Positions 54,938 through 64,000 of a stretch of DNA of 64,000 bases are shown here, in pieces. The notes beneath the pieces were generated by a model, which was not told the origin of the DNA, did no database searches, and saw nothing but the letters and a program-made list of their open reading frames with translations. The stretch's first letter is position 1. Every line of letters begins with the position of its first letter. Both the position numbers and the translations under genes were made by a program. This DNA is from Rhodosorus marinus (taxonomy: Eukaryota; Rhodophyta; Stylonematophyceae; Stylonematales; Stylonemataceae), in NCBI GenBank assembly GCA_029953675.1, contig JAMWBK010000005.1, positions 1,860,001 to 1,924,000 on the forward strand, given 5' to 3'.

Positions 54938-57689
54938 TTATCCCCTATCCTCATATGCGTGATTCTCAGAGCTCTTGCCTGCCGAGTCCATTCCGCTCCC
55001 CCGCTGGTCCAGATCAGTGTCGTCCGGGGTTTGTCCGTCGATGTGCTGCTGGAAGGCTTTACTCCTCACCCCAAGCATTCGCTGCTGATTGATCACAACA
55101 ACCTCCGGGTTGCTGTAATTTCGTTTGAGGATGTCAACATCCCGCCTCGGCGCGATATCGCGCAACTGTTCAATTCTCTCTGCCGGTGTGAGCTCCCTCT
55201 CCTCATCGATCTCAAGTTCAACCCTAAGATCACGGTCCACCCCCGTCGCTAGAGATATTTTCTTCATCTCGGCGAAAATGACCTCCGGGTCCAAGATCAC
55301 ACCATCTCTCGCGATCGACGCTCTGAAGAACTCTATGGCCTGCTCCGGAGTGAAGGACCCCTCCTCCATGACAGCCCGTGCTAGAGCTCTATACGAGCTT
55401 GGGTCGGCTTCGATCCTGGCTCTATCCATTCTCAAAATAACATTCCAACACTCCTCGACCAGTCCATTCACCGCGAGTAGCTCCATTACGGCCGTGTATG
55501 GAGCGGGTCCGATAATACCCTGGGACAAGCAAAATTGGAGACTCCGAGTCAGCAAACAACTCTAGGCAGTGACCCATAGATGGAAACAGATGGAAGAGGT
55601 GCAGGATGGTTACCTTTGTCTCAACCTCTTCAAGTATCTCCATTGCCTTCTCCAAATTACCATTGTCTGTTTCCAGTCGAACAAGTATGGCAAAGGTGTC
55701 GGCATCGCGATCTACCTCTAGACGATCCATATCCGATAGGACTTGCTCAACACCTGCGGAGATTTTGGGGGGTCAGGTTTCAAGAATGTTGGGTTTTTTG
55801 GGGCCTCAGTGGCCGGTCTGATTGTACATTGGCCTCACAAACGCACCTTGTCTCGTATCCTGGAGATCCAGAACGGCGTTGAATACCTTCGCTGTTATCG
55901 GTATACCGTTCTCCAAGAGCTTTTCAGCGAGCTCTGATGGATTTGGGCAGTTGGCGACGGCTGATGCTAGGAGTCTCTGTGAGGGTATTGCACCGCACCT
56001 CTCTATCATATCGGTAGCGGCTTTAACAGCTCGGTCCAGGTCTCCGGTCCGGCTAGTTCCTAGTAGTAATCCTCGAAACGCTATGGCGCAGTCGCGGGTG
56101 AAAGGTAGACGAAGCTGCTGCCAAACACGTCTTTCCATCCAGGGCTCCTTGCTCCCGGCGTGCTGCATCAACAACCCTACCAGTTCTAAATCCAAGGGTT
56201 TCTTTGAAGTATATTGCCTGGCCAGCATCAAGGCCTTACCCTCTTCGCCGCACTCTGCCATTGCTACGATCAACGCTTTGGCGACCTATAGTGCAAATAC
56301 CAAGAAAGAAAAAGCTGAGGCGTTCTGCATGATTACCATTGCACCCACATGTCCTCTTCTCCTCCGAGTACACAACCTACCAAAGGACTGTCGGGACGTA
56401 TATCGTGCAATCGCCTGGCGTTGATTTCGTCCTGAAGAGCCCCATAAGCCCTCACAGCTGAAGCAACGGCCATTGGCAACGGATCTTCTTCTATCGCGGG
56501 AAGCAAAACGTCCAACGCAGCTTGAGGATCTCCAGCAGCAAGCCTAGCTCTGCCAATCCCCGAGGCGATTGCGGAGGGTAACACAGACATTTCATGGGCT
56601 TTGCCCGTCCCTAGTACTCGGTTGGCAACTTCTTCTGGTTCAAGGCCACCCAAAGTAATGGACTCTGAATAGTACACCACACTCTCTTCAGCGGGTGGTA
56701 CGCCAGCGAATTCCATCCTCTCCCAAACACTCTGCGCTCCTTCGTGGTCACCACTGGATGCACAAACCCGTAAAAGCTCGTCAGCTACCTTTGGGCTCAT
56801 CCGCCATCCAAGTTTCAGCTGTTTCAGACGAATTCACACAAAAAAACGGTAGACGTACGAAATGGGTTTGCGTCAAGAGTCTGCGGATACATTGGGATCC
56901 ACTCGGATGATGACAGCCATGTGTCTACGATCAGACTGATCCCGAGAAGTGCGTCTGTCGGTGAGATCTGGGAGTAGAAGACCAGGTTGCGCTTACCATT
57001 TCTAATGCCATGTGGATGGCTTCTTCGGACCCAAACGCGCATCCGTACGCGCGAACGACATCCTCACAGACTTTGTCATACCTTGGAAGATCGGCAAGTG
57101 GAATTTGGCTGAGGATATCGATGGCGCCAACTTCGTCTCCGCTCGCCAGAACGCTTCTGAGCAGTACAGCAACGTCCGCCGGTTTAACATCCAAACCGAA
57201 GGTTGGTCCGAGCTTGTCGAAGAACCTTCGCGCGTCCATCCCACGCCCAGATCGACCACTCGCTAGGAGTACAGACCAGCACATCGAGCGCGTTGGCTGT
57301 TGAGTATCCCCAACTTTGCTGTCAGACCCGACAAAGCTGTCTTTCAAGAACCTTGACATCACCATCAGGTGTTCAGACTTGAGGAGATGAACGCGCAGTC
57401 TCAGACCATATAAATCCTTCACATCAAAGTTTTCGTACGCCAGTCCACGACCTGTGCAGCTCCTTTCCTTGTTCACCGCATCTATCATCAGGCTCAATCC
57501 GCCGACGTCCTTAAGCTTGTACAACTGGTTCGCTACCAAGCTCAAATCCGACGTACGTGGAGCCGGTAGCTTTGCCAGCGTTTTTACCTCTTTCTTACTG
57601 GACAGCTTCAATCGCCTGCTCAGAGCGTTTAGCGTCTTGGGCAACAAGTCCATCACCCTACCCGCTCGAACAGGATGTGAATGAGCCAT
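54938..57689 (-). CDS. Pentatricopeptide-repeat (PPR) protein
   Basis: Five exons, complement(join(54938..55519,55614..55753,55847..56285,56381..56818,56997..57689)), introns 93-178 nt; 763 residues. Much of the protein is paired helices of about 35 residues in the PPR style, clearest in exons 4-5: DRDADTFAILVRLETDNGNL, EKAMEILEEVETKG, PYTAVMELLAVNGLVEECWN. The C-terminal 90 residues are charged and non-repetitive. PPR proteins bind organellar RNA for processing, editing or translation, so this is probably imported into plastid or mitochondrion, although a transit peptide is not obvious. The frame is open to an acceptor at 57723, so an upstream first exon carrying the targeting signal may exist; 57689 is the first internal ATG. 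No DYW or E domain is seen. Confidence 0.8.
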
Positions 57690-58836
57690 CACCGCCAAGT
57701 GCTGCAAAGCAACCAACTCCTTTGCGCTCTGTCCGTTGTTTCAGCCAACCTGAACGCCTTGAAACCCCAATGATATCATCTTGAGGATCGCAGTTCTACC
57801 CAAGAAAGAGATCTTTCCTGTTATCATAAGCTCTGCCTAACTCAATAATCCTCCGCCGTCAGCTTTTCCGCAGCAAAGCTTCACTCTCCTCAACAAGGAC
57901 ACCGACGGTGATCAAGCTGTCCCCCGGGCTGTCCCGGACTGTCCCAAGATTCCTTGAAGAAGCTCTTGAAGAAGACGACGGGAAGGCAAAAAAGCTCTGG
58001 ATATTGGCAGAACGATTTCGGATTTTTGGTCATCAAGTCGGGTAACCTACCGTTCTGAGTGTGTCACGGTCTTAAATTACACAGCGGTTTTGTCCGGGGC
58101 TGTCCCAAAATCCTTTGAAGCAGATGTTCAAATGACAGACCGTCCATTTGTTCCAGACTGGCAACAAGCGCTCGAGTATTTACAGGACAGCTTCGGGTTT
58201 GTGCATGAATCGGGTAGACGGCCATATTGAGGGCTTGGATCTCGTCACGTGCACATCGACACGTTGACAAGAGTGGATATAGTTCGTGTCCAATGCTCTG
58301 TCCCAGAAGTTATCTTGGGAAGAAGCTGTCGAAAAGGATGACGGCAAGACAAAGGTCTCGACTTTGCCTCTGGACAGTGACAGAACAATTTTGGAGTCTT
58401 CCATGAATCGGGGAGACCCCTCATGAAGAGGATCATATGCAACTCTCGTCAATTCCAATTGTTCTCGGTCACGGTCTTCCCGATGGTTTTTTTCGCTGTC
58501 AACACCCGTGGTATCCGTACTGGCTTACTAGCTATGTATGGCTTTGTCATGAACGCCGTAGACAGCTCTCCGACCGGAGCACTGGTCCGGACATGAAGTC
58601 CCCGTCTCAAAGCATAAAAGCCGCCCAGCTTTTCACCAAGATCAGCTGGTGGCAACCGAGGTGTGGCCAAGCGAATGTAGAATAGAGTTAATGGTGTAGA
58701 AACGGTGCCACCGAGTTCGATTACTTACTGCATATCCAGGGCGCCCCATGAAGAGCTCTGAATCGATCGAGAATGACGTCGTACGAATGTGACTAAACAG
58801 CACTCCATTCCTTTAGTTGGTGCCTTGGATGTGAAG
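57690..58836. other. Region with degenerate 120-bp repeats
   Basis: Separates the divergent PPR (-) and KDO-8-P synthase (+) genes, so it should hold two promoters and perhaps first exons. It contains three diverged repeat units (listed separately). No intact gene is recognised. Confidence 0.4.
57929..58415 (+). repeat. Three degenerate units of about 120 bp
   Basis: Units at 57929-58046, 58098-58216 and 58294-58415 all begin near ctgtccca and end near catgaatcggg. Units one and three align along most of their length and encode, in matching frames, EEALEEDDGKAK and EEAVEKDDGKTK; unit two shares mainly the ends. Stops interrupt each, so they look like decayed copies of an exon or coding repeat. 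Confidence 0.6.
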
Positions 58837-59918
58837 ATGGGAACTAGGAAGAAAACCCTAGAGTCGCTGTGGAAGACGTTTGAAGGAGTTGGCTGCTACA
58901 GGCCGAATTTGTCGAAAGTGCCGTTTTTCCTTTTCTGCGGACCGAATGTCGTGGAGTCCACAGATCACTTGCTACGAGTTGGTTCGGAAGTCAAATCGAT
59001 CGCCACCAAGCTCGGGCTTCCATGGATCTTGAAGAGCAGCTTCGACAAGGCAAACAGGACGTCCCCGTCTTCTTTCAGAAGTATTGGATTTGAACCAGCT
59101 CTTGCCACTTTGAGAGAAGCTCGACGGGTGCTGAACGTGCCCATTGTCACCGACATCCACGAATCGGTACTGACTGAAGCATCTCCAAAACGAGCCAGTG
59201 TTTTATGTCTCAATCTACCAGGCCGGTGATCTCTAAACTGGGAATGCTCTCCGTCTTCTTCCTCTCTTTTCTACATGATCGAACTACACGTCGACGGCCA
59301 TCCACCTCTGCGGATCTAAACGGATCAAAACCAACCTCCTTCATTGGAATGGAATGGCGACAGTGGCAAGCTGAACCTGTATCCCAAGTGGCTGATATCC
59401 TCCAGATCCCTGCGTTTCTTTGTCGCCAGACAGATTTGCTTGAGGCGGCAGCGCGTACTGGAAAAGTGGTGATGATCAAGAAGGGGCAATTTGCTTCAGC
59501 GGAAGTCATGCGAGGAGCTGTGGCAAAGCTCCACGTGGTTGGTGGGAGCACAGCGATTGTCTGTGAGAGGGGCAACAGCTTTGGCTATGGGGATCTCGTA
59601 GTCGATTTTCGGAACTTGGATCGACTGAGAGCGGCAACTGACGCCTTAATTGCGTTCGATGCATCACACTCCGCTCAGCAACCTCCATCGTCGCTTACCG
59701 AGAGCTCCGTCAGTAGCGGGAGTTCCGAGGATGCGCTTCTTCTCGCCCGAGCTGCTGTAGCCGTCGGGATCGATGCGCTGTTCCTGGAAGTACACGACAA
59801 CCCCCAACAAGCACCGGTCGAGCGATGCACGCAGCTCAAGGTTGATAAGCTCGAACCCTTGCTCAGTGAGCTCATTTCTGTGGCAAGGGCAACGGGCAGG
59901 TTGTTGCCTGATCCATGA
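58837..59918 (+). CDS. kdsA: 3-deoxy-D-manno-octulosonate 8-phosphate synthase
   Basis: Two exons, join(58837..59166,59364..59918), 197-nt intron in phase 0; 294 residues, against about 284 in bacterial KdsA. Conserved blocks: FCGPNVVES, KSSFDKANRTSPSSFR, VPIVTDIHES, then after the intron WQAEPVSQVADILQIPAFLC and RQTDLLEAAARTGKVVMIKK, FGYGDLVVDFRNL, DASHSAQQP, and FLEVHDNPQQAPVE. It condenses phosphoenolpyruvate with arabinose-5-phosphate to make KDO-8-phosphate. In plants KDO goes into rhamnogalacturonan II and in some algae into scales or walls. No targeting peptide is evident, suggesting a cytosolic enzyme. A GTG 48 bases upstream is in frame, but ATG 58837 is preferred. Confidence 0.93.
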
Positions 59919-60000
59919 TTGATCGGGTACTTTTCAGGGCGCCGCTGACAAGACAAAAGAGGAGCGTATGAAATTTTTCCTTTCGGCGTTTTTTATACAA

Positions 60001-61068
60001 TCATTCCATCAAATCAACAACCTCGCCCCCATAGAACAGGAGGTAGCCTACAAACGAAGCTGCACAGGCGCCGAGGAAGTATCGGTTCCACTCACGACGA
60101 AGGGCTTCGGAGCGGGATAAACTGCTGTCAGAGCTGGTCTTGGCTTCGCTTTTCGTTTGAGAAACGTTTCGCGGCTGGGCACCCTCCAGCCCCGCCATGT
60201 CCGGTACTGAGAAAGCGTAGGAGGTGAAGTAGCTCTCACTCACGCGAGCAGTGTGTTGGACCAGATTCGGTGCTTTGCGCAGTGCCCCCCGGAGCCTCGG
60301 ACACGGGGCCAGCATCACGAACAGAGTATATGCGAACGATAACGCGTCTAGAGCCGTCGGCTCAGTCCCATAAAAGAAGCTACTTCTAGATCCAATTCGC
60401 GATTCCAACGCCGCGATGCACTCCTCCGCATCGCTGATCATGTCCTCATCTGTTCGATTGCTGGGCATATGTCTACGAACGTATGAGCTACGCAGTCTTG
60501 GAATGAACGGTCTCAACACAAGAGGCAATTCAGCAGCGTAAGCTTGTGCAGTACCGGAGAAAAAATTGTCCTCGATCGCCCACGCCTCTGCCAAGGATCC
60601 TGAGCCAAGCTTTGAAGCAATCATGGAACAGAACGCGCGAGCCTCTGCCTTCTGCGCACGCGTCAATCGAAAATCAGCGCCTAAATTACGAAGCTTCAGA
60701 GTTCCATAAACGTCGCCGAATCCCGACAGAGAAGGCAGACTGAGGAATCACGACGTAATCAAAGGAAAGGGCATCAGTCAGCAATGGACGTAAGCGAGTG
60801 GGTCAGCAGCCGTAGAAATCGTGGTGTTGATATCCTGAACTAGCCATTTGCGACCGTAGGCGCCCTGAGTAGCAACTCACCCTTCCTCCATGTCCTCTTT
60901 CAGAATCACACAGGTGTCCACAGGCGAAACACTAGGATTCAACTGTGCCGTGGAGACCACATTGACGGGAATTCCGTTGAACCTCAAAAGGGCAAGCGCC
61001 GCCGTATCCCCAGGGTTGAGCGAGGGCATGCCCCATGCAGGGCATTCAGTTCTCAGATCGAAAGCCAT
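60001..61068 (-). CDS. Metaxin / SAM37-like outer mitochondrial membrane protein
   Basis: Two exons, complement(join(60001..60739,60881..61068)), 141-nt intron in phase 2; 308 residues. The N terminus has the metaxin GST-like start (CPAWGMPSLNPGDTAALALL, then RFNGIPVNVV), and the helical half carries FFYGTEPTALDALSFAYTLF, the metaxin GST_C signature. Near the C terminus one hydrophobic segment (FLGACAASFVGYLLFYGG) acts as tail anchor, as in metaxin-1 and plant metaxin. It would be part of the sorting and assembly machinery that inserts beta-barrel proteins. A three-exon model with 46- and 50-nt introns also keeps the frame but needs a poor GTCCAT donor. The stop lies 82 bp from the end of the KDO gene (convergent). 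Confidence 0.82.
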
Positions 61069-62885
61069 TCGATTAATTTAGGTTCCCTGCTGCTAGACCT
61101 CCCGGCGGAAACGAGAAGCAAAATACCGAACAATATTCAAGCCGACAACATCTCGTCGACTCTAATACTATCTCTCTTTCTCTCGGCCTCTCTCTCTGTG
61201 CATCTGTCAATCTCCCTCGAGGTGTCTCTCGATCTGCGTTAACGAAATAGCAGTAACAAAGGTTTCAAATTGAAGCTTGCTCATGGACTCGTATCTACTC
61301 CACTCTCCCCACAACCTCCACCTGCACCAGAACGTCAACGAATGTTTTCGAATCGTTGGAAGCGCAAAGGCACCAACGCGTTTTGGAGTGATTTCGTTCG
61401 GACAAGATGACGACCCATCGCTCCAGCGGATAGCATTCGTCTCGGATCTTGTTGAATAGAGCAAGCCGTTGTTGGTGTGGCTATCCCTCTGACAGTTCAG
61501 TGGACGCCCTGGTGGTGGTCATGATTGTACCACCAAAGGGGTCGGGTAGTATGGGCGTAACGTCTCCGATGGGAAGGGCGATTTAGTCTGTGCTGACAAG
61601 AAATTAATTCGTCCTTGAGGTCTCCTCCTCCAAGTATTCAATAGAGAGCTTTCGTGCATCTGGTTCTTTGAAGCTTTCCGATAAGCGCTCCCCACCCGGG
61701 CTGTGAAGTGGGCGAAAGCTAGGTTTGTCATCTTCTCGAGTCGGTCATACAGCCACTGTGATGACTAAGGTATCCTGCTATACGAACAACCCGCTCACTA
61801 GGAGAGGTCTATTATCATCTGGATTTGTTTGGCTTTAGAGTCTATCCATACTCCAGAGCCGAGGCCGCTTTGGCTTGTGTTTTGTGTGTTCCACATTCCC
61901 TAGAACAGGACTCTGGCTGAAATCTCACACGTTTCAGCCCGTTCTTATCGGAAAGGGCTAGTTTAAGTAAACCACTGCCTCCTCCTACTCGATGCTTTGA
62001 GCCAGCTCAGCGTAGCGTCCCAGCTGGTCACTCGGGGCAGGTTCTCTGAGATACGCTCTGTCTGTGCGCTTACTCCGTCAGAGAAGGAATCATGAGCGAA
62101 GTGGACTTCTAAAAAAAACACCAGAAACGCGTCTCAACAACCCAACCCCGGGTTGGATTTTCTCGTCTTTGATGAAACCCCCTTCCAGATCCGACGTTTC
62201 TCTGCCGAAAGACATAATTCTAAGATAGCGACAAGATGGCAAGAGAAGACATCCACCTAGCTGATAAATGTTTTCGTTTTAACCTATGGACTTGACATAC
62301 CCATGATAGGACCGATCCCTTACGAAAGTCATCTGGTCGGTACTCTCTGAGCCGGATAGGCCGGAATGTCAAGATGCTCCCTCCTGGGATGAAAAACGAA
62401 AAAGCACTGATCCGCTTGGATCGGATTTGCACTGGCGTATAGTGTAAGAGGCCTCCGAATTTGCGGGAGAAGTGCATCCTCTGTCGTTGGTTCGACGGTA
62501 GTGTGAGAATCGACCTTTCCATCGCTTCTCAAGAGTTGGCCTCGAAGGGAACGCAGTGAGTCTTTCCGTGACCGTAAAGAATGGCCCATGGAAATCTATG
62601 AACCAAGAGCTGGTCATGGATGTTGCAGTCGTGATTTACGGACCCTTTTTTTGCGTGAACGGCTGAACGCTCAGGACCTGACCCCGGCTAGTTCAAGGCG
62701 CTCCGCTGATAGTTTGGTCCGATGTGGGAGTGCCACAAGGCCTCAGCGGGTATCTGTGTCTATGTAAAAAAGAACAGTATTATTTATTATGCAAGATCTG
62801 AGTTATAATTAGAATCCACGACAGCCGTGAAGATGATACAAACAAAAGTTCGAGACCTAGATAAATTCGTTGCGCCAGGTCTATC
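61069..62885. other. Intergenic region, weak candidate only
   Basis: The first 150 bp are the metaxin 5' flank, with a CT-rich run at 61165-61200. A short frame at 61283-61459 (+, 58 residues, beginning MDSYLLHSPHNLHLHQNVNE) is complete but unsupported. 62,220-62,620 (-) has overlapping open frames without motifs. No gene is called. Confidence 0.35.
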
Positions 62886-63437
62886 CTAGCCACTAGAGAT
62901 ATACGTCTGCACGAGAAACGCCGGACCGAGCTTTTTGTGGTCTGTCACGTATCGCACTCTGTCTATTTGGCAGTAGGCGAAGAGGCTATTCTGCGGAACA
63001 GATACTAGCTCCAAGAGGCTATCGATCATTTCGTTCACTCGGGTGCCAACAACATGCGGCTCTTCGTTCATAAAGACGAGTTGAGGTTTGGAAATAATCA
63101 TGGGCAGCAAATCTAATTCCGCAACCACCAACGTAAACGAGCTCAAACTGCGCAATATTTTCATCTTGGCTTTCAAGGTTGCGACCAGATCATCTACTGT
63201 TTTGGAGGACGCCACAATGTCCGTCATCCTCCACAATTTGAACTGCTTCATTCCACCATGTTGTCTGTCCTCACTCCTCAACGTCAAAAACAGCTCATCT
63301 ACAGACTCCTCTCCAGCAGCCAACACATTGCTCCCTGATATCGCCTTTTGCGCCCAAGCCGCTGTCCTCCTCGAGCCAGTGCCATCGCTTTCTGCATCGG
63401 ATCGTTTTCGGGTAAAAGATGACATTATCGTGCTCAT
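62886..63437 (-). CDS. Unknown 183-residue protein
   Basis: An intronless frame starting MSTIMSSFTRKRSDAESDG. The N-terminal 50 residues are Ser/Arg-rich and probably disordered. The rest is a compact alpha/beta-looking domain with alternating hydrophobic segments (SSFTLVVAELDLLPMIISKP; MIDSLLELVSVPQNSLFAY) ending FLVQTYISSG. I do not recognise it. An upstream in-frame start at 63515 is possible but its sequence looks like 5' UTR. The flank upstream (63440-63840) is pyrimidine-rich on this strand, that is G/A-rich on the coding strand, as with other genes here. Confidence 0.65.
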   Translation of the reverse strand: MSTIMSSFTRKRSDAESDGTGSRRTAAWAQKAISGSNVLAAGEESVDELFLTLRSEDRQHGGMKQFKLWRMTDIVASSKTVDDLVATLKAKMKILRSLSSFTLVVAELDLLPMIISKPQLVFMNEEPHVVGTRVNEMIDSLLELVSVPQNSLFAYCQIDRVRYVTDHKKLGPAFLVQTYISSG

Positions 63438-64000
63438 GTTTTTTTTAAAACAAACCCTCCCGTCAACCCCAAGACTAAACACTGAACACTCAACGCATGC
63501 CCCTCCGTTGCCCAAACCACAATCCAGAACAACCCAAAACCCCTTCCTCCTCCTTCACAGACCGAACAACCCTTCAAACCCTCCTCCTCAGAAACCAAAA
63601 CCACATAATAATTTGTTCCTTCCTCCTAGTTGCACAAACTCATCCCCTGTCTACCCAACCCCTCCCCCCTTAACTGACTCCAAAGCATCCCCAACAAGTA
63701 CCCCAGTTCACCCCAACCCAACTCCCCCATCCCACGCCTGTTGAATCCATACCAATACATCCAACCAACCCCTCTGTAACCATTTCAATTCCCAACTTCT
63801 ATTTTTTCTAACATTGTCTCTCCCCCCCTTACTCCCAATTTAAAGAAAATCTTCCACCATCCATATTAGAATTCCATTTTTTTACAAACCGCTCTAAATA
63901 TATCCCCTTTTAAAATAATAATAATACTACATATTACAAACTTTGTTTTCAAGCCTTCTTTTACCCCTCACCTTCACCCTCCACCCGATACCCCTTCAAC
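63438..64000. other. Pyrimidine-rich 5' flank, no gene seen
   Basis: C/T-rich and C-run sequence (63460-63840), followed by a short AT-rich segment. It is the presumed promoter and 5' UTR of the minus-strand gene at 62886-63437. Confidence 0.4.

Noticed and set aside
60740-60880. Extra 45-nt exon in the metaxin gene (60790-60834)
   Set aside because: It keeps the frame but needs introns of 46 and 50 nt and a GTCCAT donor. A single 141-nt intron with good borders also keeps the frame and is simpler.
1-64000. tRNA, rRNA and CRISPR arrays
   Set aside because: No B-box-like GGTTCGANTC context with a cloverleaf, no rRNA signature and no regularly spaced direct repeats were found by eye. A covariance-model scan would be needed to exclude divergent tRNAs.

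Overview
This is nuclear DNA of a eukaryote. Coding regions are split by short spliceosomal introns (mostly 80-240 nt, GT-AG, donors such as GTAAGN, GTACGN and GTGAGN), and many reading frames continue across them with phase preserved. The gene set (CUL4, RAD21, CNOT11, Rab1, metaxin, a PPR protein) is eukaryotic throughout. A KDO-8-phosphate synthase, a cyanobacterial-style DHH/CBS protein with a possible transit peptide, an SDP1-type oil-body lipase and a glycogen/floridean-starch-type phosphorylase without a plastid insertion point to a plastid-bearing alga. A unicellular red alga is my best guess, held loosely because no taxon-specific marker is present.

Layout. 0.3-8.4 kb: a basic organelle-type protein, an SDP1-like lipase (-), a DeSI/PPPDE peptidase (+) and a Rab1-type GTPase (-). 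8.4-12.9 kb: sparse, with a two-exon 74-aa single-pass membrane protein (-). 12.9-20.9 kb: DHH-CBS-CBS protein (+), a small 83-aa gene (-), a four-exon coiled-coil membrane protein (+) and a thioredoxin-UBA-UBX fusion (-). 22.8-28.5 kb: RAD21 cohesin (+, six exons) and glycogen phosphorylase (-, four exons). 28.5-34.2 kb: gene-poor, AT-rich, with perfect hairpins and one multi-exon membrane protein (-). 34.2-42.6 kb: fatty-acid-hydroxylase/sterol-desaturase family protein (+), CNOT11 (+), an acidic ER-type membrane protein (-) and a basic protein with a CxxC (-). 42.6-51.4 kb: gene-poor, with a decayed Ty1/copia fragment and one probable small gene (+). 51.5-64 kb: CUL4 (+, eight exons), a PPR protein (-, five exons), KDO-8-P synthase (+), metaxin (-) and an unknown protein (-).

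The genes do not form a pathway or operon; neighbours are a normal eukaryotic mixture of protein turnover (CUL4, DeSI, Trx-UBA-UBX), RNA metabolism (CNOT11, PPR, DHH-CBS), storage-polymer and lipid mobilisation (phosphorylase, SDP1-like), membrane traffic and import (Rab1, metaxin) and chromosome biology (RAD21). Exon boundaries were inferred by eye from reading-frame continuity, splice consensus and family alignment; transcripts were not available. No rRNA, tRNA, CRISPR or bacterial-type operon signals were seen.
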